A stretch of 64,000 bases of DNA from Chitinophagales bacterium (GTDB lineage: Bacteria > Bacteroidota > Bacteroidia > Chitinophagales > LD1): NCBI GenBank assembly GCA_026129525.1, contig JAHCHW010000001.1:186001-250000 (forward strand), read 5' to 3'. This document shows, piece by piece, positions 9,454 to 18,925 of the stretch (within the stretch, counting starts at the first letter, position 1; every line of letters starts with the position of its first letter). The notes under the pieces were generated by a model. It saw nothing but the letters and a program-made list of their open reading frames with translations. It did not search any database and was not told the DNA's origin. The translations under genes were made by a program, and so were the position numbers.

Positions 9454-10444
9454 AACACTACAAACAGGTTTAGCCTACAGCCAAAGTTTGCTTTCGTACA
9501 AAACCAACGGCAGCCCCCGCCCCTTTAGCGCATCGTTTGTAGTAAGCAACCGCTGCAACATACGTTGCAGCTACTGCAATTTCCCGCTAATGAAAGAGCC
9601 CGAACTTACCCTGCCGCAAGTAGAAGCGCTTTTTAAACGGTTAAAGCAAATAGGGGTAATGCGCCTGGGCTTGCTGGGGGGCGAACCCCTTTACCGAAAA
9701 GATATATTGGAAATTATAGCCACGGCTAAACAGTTGGGCTTTTTTATTTCGCTAAACAGCAACCTGCTGTTGTACGATAAGTTTAACGGCAAGCTTAGTG
9801 ATATTGATTACTTTTTTACCAGCCTTGACGGCACCCCCGAGCGCCACATAAAAAACCGCGGCAAGCAAGATTACGATAAAGTGCTGGCCGCCATACGCCA
9901 CATACGCAGCACCGGCAAACCCCTTACCGCCATTTGCGTAGTTACCGATTACGAAACTGCCGATGCCGACTACCTGATAGCTTTAGCGCAAAAGGAAAAC
10001 ATTACCCTGCACTTTCAACCCGAATGTTTTGATACCGAAATTGTACTGCGTACGGCTAACGAACAGTTAAACCAGCAAAAAGCCAAAGTGTTTTGGCAAT
10101 ACCTGTTAACGCAAAAACAACAAGGCGCACCGCTTACAAGCTCTGCCGAATATTTTAAATACATTATACATTGGCACAACTATAAGCAAAGTGCCGTTTA
10201 CACACCCGAAAAACGCTGCGCTGCCGGCTTGGGTTATTTGTTTATTGATGCCACCGGCACCGCCTACCCCTGCGCCTACACCAAAGGCAAAACAAAAGGA
10301 ATAAATCTTTTAGAGGAAAACTGGCAAACCGCCTTTACCAAAAAAACGCCCTGCACCCAATGTATTGTAGGCCCTATGCTGGAGTTTAACTTACTGTTCG
10401 AAAAACCCTTCAGTTCAGTAGCGAACGTTTTGAACATTGCCTGA
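9440..10444 (+). CDS. radical SAM protein, SPASM-like
   Basis: The protein has 334 residues. CNIRCSYC (Cys39, Cys43, Cys46) binds the SAM-cleaving 4Fe-4S cluster, and LLGGEPLYR is the usual glycine-rich SAM motif. Four later cysteines (in KRCAAG, AYPCAY and TPCTQC) suggest a SPASM/twitch auxiliary cluster. It overlaps the UbiA gene by 14 bases, and its 3' end overlaps the convergent hydroxylase gene by 30 bases. It is not obviously HpnH or a known peptide maturase. A role modifying the prenylated product of its partner is an inference from the overlap. Confidence 0.85.
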   Translation: MGAIKTLQTGLAYSQSLLSYKTNGSPRPFSASFVVSNRCNIRCSYCNFPLMKEPELTLPQVEALFKRLKQIGVMRLGLLGGEPLYRKDILEIIATAKQLGFFISLNSNLLLYDKFNGKLSDIDYFFTSLDGTPERHIKNRGKQDYDKVLAAIRHIRSTGKPLTAICVVTDYETADADYLIALAQKENITLHFQPECFDTEIVLRTANEQLNQQKAKVFWQYLLTQKQQGAPLTSSAEYFKYIIHWHNYKQSAVYTPEKRCAAGLGYLFIDATGTAYPCAYTKGKTKGINLLEENWQTAFTKKTPCTQCIVGPMLEFNLLFEKPFSSVANVLNIA

Positions 10445-11230
10445 CTTTACCGTTGCCCAACTGAACTTTCGCTGTATAGGCAAATACAGGCGCCAAACCA
10501 GCGAGAATGTTTTAATAATAGGCTGGTGGGTCCACAGCGGCAATGCCCGCACCAAAGCATATCGTTTATAAAAGAAAATAAAACTTTGGCTGCCCAGGGC
10601 ATCGCAGCAAATTTCGGTCATGCGGTGCAGCAGGGGTTTGGGTACAAAATCAAACATAAGCACATACCTGCGCTTATCGCTGCGGTTCCATACATGGTGT
10701 TTTTGCACGTTAATAAAAGCCATAATTTCTCCTTCTTTCCAGCCGCGCTCTTCGCCATTTACATGTATGCCTATGGTAGGGTACGGTTCGGGCACCACCA
10801 GCGCCAAATGCGCCCGCACTATACCGTTGGTATCGCCATAGTGTGGTTTAATTTCGGTGTGCGGAGGCAGTATGCTTACGCCTGCAAAAACACAGTTGGG
10901 TATTTGTTGTATCACGCTCCAGGTAAACGGAAAGCGCTTAATGTTTTCGTGAAACAACCAGTTAAAGCTCACTAAGTACGTTAAACTCCAACTGCCTTCT
11001 CCTTCTACCTTGGCAGGCGAAAGCGAGTTTTGGGTGGTTAGCGCTCCATCGCGCGCTTCTACAGCCAATATCTCATCGCGTATGCCTTTCCAGTTATCTA
11101 ACAGCGGTTGCAATTCGGGAAAAGAATCGGCTGAGTAATAATTGTGCAGTTTGCCGTCATACCGTTCTACCGGAGGGCGCACATAAATTATTTCTTCTCC
11201 TTCGGGCCATTCGTATTTGTGCTCAACCAT
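10415..11230 (-). CDS. aspartyl/asparaginyl beta-hydroxylase-type Fe(II)/2-oxoglutarate oxygenase
   Basis: The protein has 271 residues. The 2-His iron site of this family is visible at HYGDTN (His130) and KHHVWN (His178/179), followed by RRYVLMFD with a probable 2-oxoglutarate-binding Arg. There is no signal peptide, so it is cytosolic. Family members hydroxylate Asp, Asn or Arg in peptides or free amino acids, and lipid-linked substrates are also known (LpxO). It is a paralogue of 18161-18898 and probably lies in one minus-strand unit with the 561-residue membrane protein and a B12-radical SAM gene. Confidence 0.85.
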   Translation of the reverse strand: MVEHKYEWPEGEEIIYVRPPVERYDGKLHNYYSADSFPELQPLLDNWKGIRDEILAVEARDGALTTQNSLSPAKVEGEGSWSLTYLVSFNWLFHENIKRFPFTWSVIQQIPNCVFAGVSILPPHTEIKPHYGDTNGIVRAHLALVVPEPYPTIGIHVNGEERGWKEGEIMAFINVQKHHVWNRSDKRRYVLMFDFVPKPLLHRMTEICCDALGSQSFIFFYKRYALVRALPLWTHQPIIKTFSLVWRLYLPIQRKFSWATVKSGNVQNVRY

Positions 11231-11288
11231 GTTGGTGTTTTTTTCAAACTTAAAAGGTTTTCATTTAAAAACGATGTGATTAACCTCA

Positions 11289-12974
11289 TTAAATATGCGC
11301 TACCTTAACCTTGTACAGCGTTCCGTTCAGGTCTAACGCAGGTTTTGGAACCACCGGTTCCACGGTAAATGTTACTCCGTAAACTGTTTCAAAATACCGG
11401 TTAATAAGGGGCAGCCGTTCGGGCGTTATGTAAAACAACACATCGGTTTGTTTTTTCAGCATATCAATTACAGCCGGAAAGTTTACCGGGCTTATGCCAA
11501 ACAATTTTTCAAAGCGCTTACGTCCATAGCTGAAATACACTAAGTACCCGCCATCAAAACTTGCCAGCTTAGGGTAAAGCGCAGGCGTGCTGCGATACAA
11601 CGGATTGCTTGAAAAAGGAATTTCGGAACCCATAAACATAAGCACCGGCTGTGCAGCAGTAATAGCGTGCAACTGGCGCATGTGTACCTGCGTTTGCTTT
11701 TCTTTTTCGCGCTCCCATTGGGCAGTTTCCCTTAGGCTATACCACTGCCATGCACCTATGCATAGCAGTATCAGCAATAAAGCTCCCTTAGCCGCCTTAC
11801 CTGCCTGCTGTAAAAAAACGGGCAGGTAAAACATAATGGCGGTAAACACCACCATGGCGGTAAACGATGAGTAAAAGCGGGGTTTCATGTCGTTCACCAA
11901 AATCAATAACAGCGAAAACAGCACTAACCCTGCCCCCAAAATAATAGCCAGCGTTTTACGCAAACCGGCTTGCCTTAATTTTTTATTAAACAAACCCATA
12001 AAAGGCAACAGCCATAAACTTAAAACAGGTAAAACCGCCCGGCTTTGATGCCCTATTTCGTTAAAGGCAAAGGCAAAATTATCTTTTGTAAAAATTGGCT
12101 TTTGCTCGTATTTGGTATTGGCAACCCTGTCAAAAAAAGGAATGGTAAGCTCGGCAGAATCGGACAGGAAAAACTGACTGATGGCTTCGTACTTGGCACT
12201 GTCTTTAGCTGTTTTCATATTAGCCAGCGGATACAGCGAAGGTTTTTCGATAAGCACATATTCATAGTGGGCTTCAATGTATTTGCCCATGTTGGTAGTG
12301 TACTTACCGTAAATATGATAAAGGGCTAAAAAGAAAAAAGCAATAGCGCCCATTACCCAATAGTGCTTTACAATTTTGGCAACCGGCATACCCGAAAAAA
12401 GAAGAAACACCCCAAAGCAGGCCAACATAATTGCCGAGGAATGGCTACGGGTATTTACGGCAATTAAAAAAATAACAACGGCAACTGCCGAAGTTTTGCC
12501 GTAGCGCTGTATGCTTTGGTAATTAAGCAACAGCGCTGCAAAGCTTAGAACTATAGAGTGCCTTATGCAGTGCAGGTGCAAGGCATTGTCGCTTACTACA
12601 ATAACAACAAGCAGCAGCAGCAACAGCAGGTTTAGGCTGCCTTTAAGCTGGTGCCTTTCCAGTTCGCCCAATGCATACCTTATAAGGGCAGCATACATTA
12701 GCAGCACAAAACCCATTTTAAAAATACCATACACCGGCACCTGAGGCAGCAGGCGCCCCAGTTGGTAAATAGCCGGAAAAAGAAAAGTGTGGAAATTTGA
12801 AAAGTACTGCTCCCCTCCCATTTCATCCAGCACACCATAGTGCAGGGCAGCTACTATAGCTTCGTTGTCCTCCAGGTACATTCCCCAAAACAAGCCCGTA
12901 AGGGCAAATGCAACAGCGCCAAATGCAAAACTTAACAGCCACTGGCGGGCATTATTATTTAAAATATTGGGCAT
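11289..12974 (-). CDS. polytopic membrane protein with C-terminal soluble domain, type A
   Basis: The protein has 561 residues with about 10-12 hydrophobic segments to residue 410, then a soluble domain of about 140 residues. It is the same length as the protein at 18926-20611 and clearly homologous at the C-terminus: FGISPVNFPAVID against NSFSPVEFFSFLK, then KQTD, a YIT/STP-Arg stretch, RYFETVYG against RYMQTIYQ, and TFTV in both. The layout recalls GT-C glycosyltransferases or O-antigen polymerases, but I cannot place it in a family. It lies between a beta-hydroxylase and a B12-radical SAM gene on the same strand. Confidence 0.75.
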   Translation of the reverse strand: MPNILNNNARQWLLSFAFGAVAFALTGLFWGMYLEDNEAIVAALHYGVLDEMGGEQYFSNFHTFLFPAIYQLGRLLPQVPVYGIFKMGFVLLMYAALIRYALGELERHQLKGSLNLLLLLLLVVIVVSDNALHLHCIRHSIVLSFAALLLNYQSIQRYGKTSAVAVVIFLIAVNTRSHSSAIMLACFGVFLLFSGMPVAKIVKHYWVMGAIAFFFLALYHIYGKYTTNMGKYIEAHYEYVLIEKPSLYPLANMKTAKDSAKYEAISQFFLSDSAELTIPFFDRVANTKYEQKPIFTKDNFAFAFNEIGHQSRAVLPVLSLWLLPFMGLFNKKLRQAGLRKTLAIILGAGLVLFSLLLILVNDMKPRFYSSFTAMVVFTAIMFYLPVFLQQAGKAAKGALLLILLCIGAWQWYSLRETAQWEREKEKQTQVHMRQLHAITAAQPVLMFMGSEIPFSSNPLYRSTPALYPKLASFDGGYLVYFSYGRKRFEKLFGISPVNFPAVIDMLKKQTDVLFYITPERLPLINRYFETVYGVTFTVEPVVPKPALDLNGTLYKVKVAHI

Positions 12975-13036
12975 AGCTACTATTGCAATTACGGCACAAG
13001 GCTCACAAACAACAAATGGTTTTGCATTGAATGGGG

Positions 13037-14449
13037 CTAAATTCTGGTTAACATTTTAAGTCCGAAGGCAACTTTTGCTTTTAACTCGTAAAAACTCTTA
13101 ACCTTAATAAAGTTATCGTAGATAAACTTGGGGTGTAAATAAAAATCAATCATCACCTTTCGTCTAATTGCCAAAAGTTTATCGGGGGTAACGCCATTCA
13201 GCGGTTTTTCAAAAACTTTATCGGTACTGCTAAAGGTGGTCAGTTTATCTTCCATTTTTCCTTCCTGCACCACTTTATCTCTTAACGAAGTACCAAAGTC
13301 GGGAACCAACGTTGAGAAAACGGCATTGGTACACCCTAAACTTCGGGCATACTTGCCCACGTTACGCATATTGTTTTCGGTATCGCCCGGTAAACCCAAA
13401 ATAAAGTTGCCGAAAGTTCTAATGCCTACTTTGTTGCAAAGCGCAATGGTTTCGCGGGCGGTAGTTACTTTATAACGTTTACTGTGCATGTCTAAAACAG
13501 CCTGGTCGCCACTTTCAATGCCAAACTGTATGGTGTGGCAGCCGGCTTGTTTCATGCGCGTTAAAAGTTCTTCATCTAAAGTATCTACGCGGCAATTGCA
13601 CGACCAGGTAATGTCAATTTTCTCGGCAATAATCCGGTTGCAAATTTCAAGTGCCCTGTGGCGGTTTACTTCAAACATAAACTCGGTAAAGCCTACTTCT
13701 TTAAAGCCCATGGCAGTAATAGCCTTCAGTTCCTCAATCAGGTTGTCGGTATTCCTAAACCGGTAATTTATTTCGCTGGCAACACAAAAGTCGCATTTAT
13801 GAGGGCAGCCCGCACTGCCAATTGCCACCGTTGCCGGCTGCCGCACGGCAAACGGCAGGCGGTACAGCCGGTGGTTAAATTTTTTGTGCTGCGGAACAGA
13901 AAAACTAAACTCCCGCGGAAGCTTTTTATCCACCACGGTAATTTTGTTATCGGGGGTGCGATAAACTATTTTTTGCAGTAGCTCGGTTTTGCCCAACAGG
14001 TAATTTTGATAGTCGTTGGTAGTATAGTCCAACAGCACCACATCCAAAAAACTGTGCGTTGCAAAAATTTCGTTATACCTGAAAAGCGGCAGGTTACCGG
14101 TTAGTGCCAGTATAATTTGCGGATGCTGTTGTTTAATTTGCTCAAACAACTCAAAATCTTCGGGCCACGAGGCACTGCCCGTTAAACTTAAAACCGAGTA
14201 ATACGGCTTTGCAGCAAGTAGTTGAAGTACATCGTTGTTCGTCTTTTTTTCTACAATGGCATCCAGCACCTCTACATTAAAGTCGTTCTTTAAAAAACCG
14301 CTCTGAACAAGCAAATCAATAGGTTGCCAGTAGTAGCTTGCTTTTGATTCCGGAGAACTGTAATTGTCTCTCAGATACATTTTGCGGCCCGGAGGGTTCA
14401 AAAGCAATACGCTTTTAGAGGAATCTGAGGTACCTTTCATCATAAACAA
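13037..14449 (-). CDS. B12-binding radical SAM protein (LNPPG-type), copy A
   Basis: The protein has 470 residues. The N-terminal cobalamin-binding-like domain starts LLLNPPGRKMYLRDNY, and the radical SAM core has CPHKCDFC (Cys215, Cys219, Cys222). QFGIESGD and ILGLPGDTE are core strand motifs. It is a paralogue of 15512-16918: both share LNPPGxKxYxRD, QPIDLL, the DAIxEK stretch and a similar C-terminal helical tail (FYELKAKV / FYEFKNHI). Members of this superfamily (BchE, HpnP, HpnR, HpnJ) modify tetrapyrroles and lipids. The substrate is unknown. It is divergent from the epimerase gene. Confidence 0.85.
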   Translation of the reverse strand: MFMMKGTSDSSKSVLLLNPPGRKMYLRDNYSSPESKASYYWQPIDLLVQSGFLKNDFNVEVLDAIVEKKTNNDVLQLLAAKPYYSVLSLTGSASWPEDFELFEQIKQQHPQIILALTGNLPLFRYNEIFATHSFLDVVLLDYTTNDYQNYLLGKTELLQKIVYRTPDNKITVVDKKLPREFSFSVPQHKKFNHRLYRLPFAVRQPATVAIGSAGCPHKCDFCVASEINYRFRNTDNLIEELKAITAMGFKEVGFTEFMFEVNRHRALEICNRIIAEKIDITWSCNCRVDTLDEELLTRMKQAGCHTIQFGIESGDQAVLDMHSKRYKVTTARETIALCNKVGIRTFGNFILGLPGDTENNMRNVGKYARSLGCTNAVFSTLVPDFGTSLRDKVVQEGKMEDKLTTFSSTDKVFEKPLNGVTPDKLLAIRRKVMIDFYLHPKFIYDNFIKVKSFYELKAKVAFGLKMLTRI

Positions 14450-14567
14450 CCCTGCACTTCTACTCTGTAATTATCTTGGTTTGGAATGCCCAAACCTAAT
14501 GATTATTTCAGCAAATTACTTGCCTTAAACCACTCACTGCGTTATAGTTCTGTGTGCGTAATTTTTA

Positions 14568-14591
14568 TGTTAGTGTTTGTATTAACTAACA
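14568..14591. promoter_or_regulatory. 7-bp inverted repeat just before the epimerase start
   Basis: TGTTAGT at 14568-14574 and ACTAACA at 14585-14591 flank a 10-base spacer and end one base before the ATG at 14593, in the 143-base gap between divergent genes. It could be an operator or an RNA hairpin covering the start. No factor is known. Confidence 0.3.
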
Positions 14592-14592
14592 C

Positions 14593-15453
14593 ATGCCAAC
14601 AGTAGTTATAACCGGAGCAAACGGATTTGTAGGGAGTTACCTTGCAAAGCAGTTTCATGCATCAGGGTGGAATGTGGTAGCTCTTCAGCGGTATAAGGCA
14701 GTTCCGTATCAAACAATAACATTTGTTGATTTTGAAATAGGCAAACCAATAAACGAAGCATTGCTGCCCCCCATAAACCTGCTTATACATTGCGCGTGGC
14801 AACCCTACAACAAAAGCAACCCAAATGCTGCCGAACTCAACCTGCAAAGCGTGAAGTACCTGCAGCAATTAGCGCATAAAACAGGAGCAAAGTTTGTCTT
14901 TCTATCCACACTATCAGCTCACGATGCCTCCATTTCTGAATATGGCAAAACAAAACATTGGGCAGAAACACTGCTCGATTACAATTTAGACCTTACCCTA
15001 AAACTCGGATTAGTGATAGGCAGTTCGGGCGGTTTTATTAAAAAGGTTGGTTCCATAATAAAGCGCTTTAAGTTTATTCCGGTAATTGATAACGGACAAC
15101 AACAAATACAGGTGCTGTACATAGAAGATTTGTTTAAGGTGCTTTTGAAAAGTTACGAAAAGAGGCTTTGCGGAAACTTTGCGGTAGCAGAAACCGGCTC
15201 GCAAACCACTATTGCCCTCTATAAAAAAATGGCAAAACACTTAAATTGCAATCCCATATTTGTAAATATTCCTTATGGGTTAATGTATAGGGCTATGCTG
15301 GTAGCCGAAAAATTATTACCCCTGCCCGTAACTACCGAAAACCTGAAAGGCATGAAACAATTCCGCGCTTTTAGCACCATTGCCATTCAGCAACTACTCG
15401 AAATTAGTTTAACCAATGCCGATAGCGCCATAGAAAAAGCAATTAAAAAGTGA
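14593..15453 (+). CDS. NAD(P)-dependent epimerase/dehydratase (extended SDR)
   Basis: The protein has 286 residues. The Rossmann motif GANGFVGSYL is at residues 8-17, the catalytic Tyr-Lys pair is in EYGKTKHWAE, and the Ser-rich strand FLSTLSAHD precedes it. Such enzymes epimerise, dehydrate or reduce nucleotide sugars. It starts a rightward set of genes (59-base gap to the B12-radical SAM gene), so a sugar substrate for the cluster is plausible but not shown. Confidence 0.85.
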   Translation: MPTVVITGANGFVGSYLAKQFHASGWNVVALQRYKAVPYQTITFVDFEIGKPINEALLPPINLLIHCAWQPYNKSNPNAAELNLQSVKYLQQLAHKTGAKFVFLSTLSAHDASISEYGKTKHWAETLLDYNLDLTLKLGLVIGSSGGFIKKVGSIIKRFKFIPVIDNGQQQIQVLYIEDLFKVLLKSYEKRLCGNFAVAETGSQTTIALYKKMAKHLNCNPIFVNIPYGLMYRAMLVAEKLLPLPVTTENLKGMKQFRAFSTIAIQQLLEISLTNADSAIEKAIKK

Positions 15454-15511
15454 AGAATCCTCTTGCTTTTCGAGCCAACCTGTTTAATGCATATATTACT
15501 TACTGAACACC

Positions 15512-16918
15512 ATGGATAACATTCAGAAAAGCAACCAACGAATTTTGTTTCTCAATCCTCCCGGCAAGAAACTTTACATGAGAGACTATTACTGCTCAAA
15601 AGCTTCTAAAGCCAACTATTTGCCGCAACCGATCGACCTGCTGATGCAAACCGGTTTTTTTGCCGAAAAGGGATACACACTAAAAGTAATTGATGCCATT
15701 ATTGAAAAACTATCGGTAAGCGATTGCATTAAACAAGTAACGGCATTTTCGCCTCACCTCATTATTACACAATGCGGAGCCGTTTCTTTTGAAGAAGACA
15801 ATGCATTTATGGAGGCATTAAAAAACGAATTGCCTCAAACCCCTATCCTGTCATCGGGCGATTTGTTCTTAGATAACCCTGCCTACTTTTTGGAAAAACA
15901 CAAATGGCTCAGCGGCATTATAACCGATTTTTTTTCCGATGCCTCACTGCATTTTTTTGAAAACAATGGTGCCGCATCGGATGGGCTTGTAACACGCAGT
16001 ACGGCATCCAACTACATACCTGCAAAACGAAAAACACAAAAAGTAAAACTACCCCGTCCCCGCCACGAATTGTTTAAAAATGAATTATACATAGTACCCT
16101 TTGCCAATTGCGGACCAATGGCAACAGTACTTACCAACTTTGCATGCCCTTACCCATGCACATTCTGTATAATGAGCACCTTACCTTTCAAAACAAGGTC
16201 GTTGGAAGAAGTAAAAGAAGAACTCTTGTTCTTGAAGAAATCAGGCATTCGGTACATTTATTTCTCCGACCAAACATTTTATGTAAATACAGAAATGACG
16301 GAAGCCTTGCTCGATTTTATAATAGCCGAGAAACTCAATTTCAGCATAATGTGCTATTCCAGAGTTGATGTAATGAATGAAGCGAAAATGAGAAAACTCA
16401 AAAAAGCCGGATGCAATATCTTAATGTTTGGCGTAGAATGGGCTGATGATGCATATTCTAAAAAATACAAGAAAAATTATAACACAGAGCAGGTAAAAGC
16501 CGCTTTTAAAACAGCCCAACAAGTAGGCATAAAAACAATGGGCACCTTCTTAATAGGTGTGCCTGGGCAAAACGCACAATCAATTCTTAACACAGTTCAG
16601 TTTGCAATAGACCTGAAAGCAGATTATGCCGCATTTAACGTAGCCGCGCCCCGCTCAAACACCTCCTTTCGAAAAGAAGCCTTAGAAAGCGGCTTAATTA
16701 CCACCGATGATATTCTAATGGACCAATCAGGTAGCTTTGTAGCCATGGGTACAGGCTTGTTAAGCAGTGCCGAAGTAATGTCTCTCAAAAAGAAAGCTTA
16801 CCTTAAATTTTACTTCAGGCCATCTTACCTCTTTAAGCGAGCTATTGGTATAACCACCTTTTACGAGTTTAAAAACCACATCAAGGACGGATGGTACGTG
16901 CTGCTTAATCAAGTATAA
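15512..16918 (+). CDS. B12-binding radical SAM protein (LNPPG-type), copy B
   Basis: The protein has 468 residues. It begins with FLNPPGKKLYMRDYYC, has the cluster motif CPYPCTFC (Cys212, Cys216, Cys219) and ends with the FYEFKNHI tail. It pairs with 13037-14449 as a paralogue, though the central parts have diverged (VEWADD here, IESGDQ in the other). The first domain lacks the DxHxxG motif, as in other base-off/His-off members. It is followed at 58 bases by an SGNH gene. Confidence 0.85.
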   Translation: MDNIQKSNQRILFLNPPGKKLYMRDYYCSKASKANYLPQPIDLLMQTGFFAEKGYTLKVIDAIIEKLSVSDCIKQVTAFSPHLIITQCGAVSFEEDNAFMEALKNELPQTPILSSGDLFLDNPAYFLEKHKWLSGIITDFFSDASLHFFENNGAASDGLVTRSTASNYIPAKRKTQKVKLPRPRHELFKNELYIVPFANCGPMATVLTNFACPYPCTFCIMSTLPFKTRSLEEVKEELLFLKKSGIRYIYFSDQTFYVNTEMTEALLDFIIAEKLNFSIMCYSRVDVMNEAKMRKLKKAGCNILMFGVEWADDAYSKKYKKNYNTEQVKAAFKTAQQVGIKTMGTFLIGVPGQNAQSILNTVQFAIDLKADYAAFNVAAPRSNTSFRKEALESGLITTDDILMDQSGSFVAMGTGLLSSAEVMSLKKKAYLKFYFRPSYLFKRAIGITTFYEFKNHIKDGWYVLLNQV

Positions 16919-16976
16919 CACATGGTTATGGTTATTCTATATTCGTCCCCTAAGGTTATACCTAAAAATTACCTCC

Positions 16977-18113
16977 ATGAATAAAACCGGCTTCTATCTT
17001 CTTTCCTTTGGGGCATGGGTAATTGTCACCTTTCTTTTAATAGAAATTCTCTTTCGGGTTTTTGTTTTTACACCCGGTTCATCGTTTCAACTCACCTACC
17101 AGTCTATTACCAACCCCAAAACAGTATTGCCGTACTCTTCCGCACCTTATCTTAACTATATTAACACTCCTAACCTTCGCGACAAGGACGGTAATTTTGA
17201 GGTAAACAGCATGGGCATACGCTACCCCACCGAAATTGATCTGAAAAAAAACGATAGCACCCTGCGTATTTTATTTATGGGCGGCAGTACCACTTTCGGT
17301 GAAATTGACGACACATTCGATGTTTTTCCGGCTCTGGTGGAAAAGAAGATCAAACAAGAATATTTGCCCAATCAAAAACGGTTTAATAATGTAGAATGCC
17401 TCAATGCCGGTGTACATGGTCTTACTTCGGCCGAATTACTTACCCACTACCAGTTTAAATATCAATATCTGCAACCTCACTTAATTGTACTTCATACAGG
17501 AATTAATGACGCATTTGCATACGCCAAAATCAACGGCTCCGAATACCAGCCCGACTATCATAACAGCCGCAGAGTGTTCTATGATGTACGGTTGCCCAAT
17601 CGCTTTGAGCGCATGTTACTGGTATCTAAAGCCTTTGCTTATGCACTAATACGCATTCGGCTAACCGATTTTCTTAATAATAGCCTGGAAAAGAATATTT
17701 TCTTCTACTACAATAATGATAAACCATGGTTTACACCCGGCAATAGTGCCATCAGCGATACCGCATACAATGCATTTTATAATAACCTGCATACATTAAT
17801 TAGCGTGGCAAAATCGCGGAATACACCAATTCTTATAGTGCCGGAAGTTATAGATACTACAGATATGCCCTCGGAATTAGCACACATTTTAACAGAAGGA
17901 TTACAGCTTAATGTAAGTATGTTATACAAATTAGCCGAAAAGCATCCAACTGTAACGGTAGATACACTGCCAAAAAGTGAGTTTACACCCGATACCTATA
18001 ATAAAACCGATGGTATTCATGCCAGTTATAAAGGAGAGCAATTAAAAGCTTTCTATTTGCATCAATTTATTACGCAAAAGCTAAATAGCATATTCAACGA
18101 CAGCAAAAATTAA
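16977..18113 (+). CDS. membrane-anchored SGNH/GDSL-type hydrolase
   Basis: The protein has 378 residues with an N-terminal hydrophobic helix (about residues 6-29), then APYLNYINTP, GGSTTFG (nucleophile Ser), ECLNAGVHGLTSAE, HTGINDAF, YQPDYHN, YNAFYNNL and DGIHASYKGE (Asp/His). It is the third member of the close SGNH trio. It lies 58 bases after a B12-radical SAM gene and 47 before a beta-hydroxylase gene on the same strand, so an operon is likely. It may act as an esterase or acyltransferase on the outer face of the inner membrane; the substrate is unknown. Confidence 0.85.
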   Translation: MNKTGFYLLSFGAWVIVTFLLIEILFRVFVFTPGSSFQLTYQSITNPKTVLPYSSAPYLNYINTPNLRDKDGNFEVNSMGIRYPTEIDLKKNDSTLRILFMGGSTTFGEIDDTFDVFPALVEKKIKQEYLPNQKRFNNVECLNAGVHGLTSAELLTHYQFKYQYLQPHLIVLHTGINDAFAYAKINGSEYQPDYHNSRRVFYDVRLPNRFERMLLVSKAFAYALIRIRLTDFLNNSLEKNIFFYYNNDKPWFTPGNSAISDTAYNAFYNNLHTLISVAKSRNTPILIVPEVIDTTDMPSELAHILTEGLQLNVSMLYKLAEKHPTVTVDTLPKSEFTPDTYNKTDGIHASYKGEQLKAFYLHQFITQKLNSIFNDSKN

Positions 18114-18160
18114 GATTTATCCAAATTATTGAAAGCAACGGCCATTTACACAAAAAGAAT

Positions 18161-18898
18161 ATGTCAGCTAAACTGAAGTTTATACATAGCGATTTTACCG
18201 TTTTTCAATCTAATGACCCGGTGTATTACAATCCATCTGATTATCCATCCATAGACTTTGTAATAGATAATTATGAACTGATTCGCAACGAAGCCGATGA
18301 CTACATTAACAGAAAGATAGATATTGCATACAAAAATCCGGCTGCCCCAAACATGACTTACCCTGATAGCTGGAAAAATATCTACTTTAAAAATTACCTG
18401 TTAGAGTATAAATTGGGGAAAAAATATTTCCCAAAAACCTTTGCCCTAATGTCTGCTCGCAGGGATATAACTTTAGCCGGCATAACCATGCTGGCTCCTA
18501 ACAGCCGGCTAATGCGCCATTGCGGAGAAACGAATGGCATTATCAGATGCCACATGGGGCTAAAAGTTCCCGGAAAGTTACCCGATATAGGTTTTCAGGT
18601 ATTAGACCAATCGGTAAGTTGGGAAGAAGGGAAAGTGTTTGCATTTAATGACGCATTTCAACACGAGGCTTGGAATAATACAGATGATTTTCGTTATGTT
18701 TTGGTGTTTGATGTCGTTCGTCCTGAGTTTGCACATTTACGCACCTGGATATGTGCACGCTGCTTAGGAATAGAAGCCGTACGACTAATTTTAGGCAAGC
18801 TGAAAATATATAACCATACTCCTATTTGGATAAGAGCAATAGCATCTTGGTTAGCTGCGCTACCTGTTTGGGTTTATCTGAAAATAACCGGTGCATAA
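18161..18898 (+). CDS. aspartyl/asparaginyl beta-hydroxylase-type Fe(II)/2-oxoglutarate oxygenase
   Basis: The protein has 245 residues. Iron-binding histidines are His120 in RHCGETN and His168 in FQHEAWN, with FRYVLVFDVV carrying the probable 2-oxoglutarate Arg. It is a paralogue of 10415-11230 (shared TNGIxRxH, WxEGxxxAF and WNxxDxxRYVLxFD). There is no signal peptide. It lies 27 bases before the 561-residue membrane protein gene. Confidence 0.85.
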   Translation: MSAKLKFIHSDFTVFQSNDPVYYNPSDYPSIDFVIDNYELIRNEADDYINRKIDIAYKNPAAPNMTYPDSWKNIYFKNYLLEYKLGKKYFPKTFALMSARRDITLAGITMLAPNSRLMRHCGETNGIIRCHMGLKVPGKLPDIGFQVLDQSVSWEEGKVFAFNDAFQHEAWNNTDDFRYVLVFDVVRPEFAHLRTWICARCLGIEAVRLILGKLKIYNHTPIWIRAIASWLAALPVWVYLKITGA

Positions 18899-18925
18899 CA
18901 CTACAGTTTAAAAGAACATTAAAAA

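Noticed and set aside
10526..10975. 149-codon plus-strand ORF opposite the beta-hydroxylase gene
   Set aside because: The minus frame has a full catalytic motif set; the plus frame has none.
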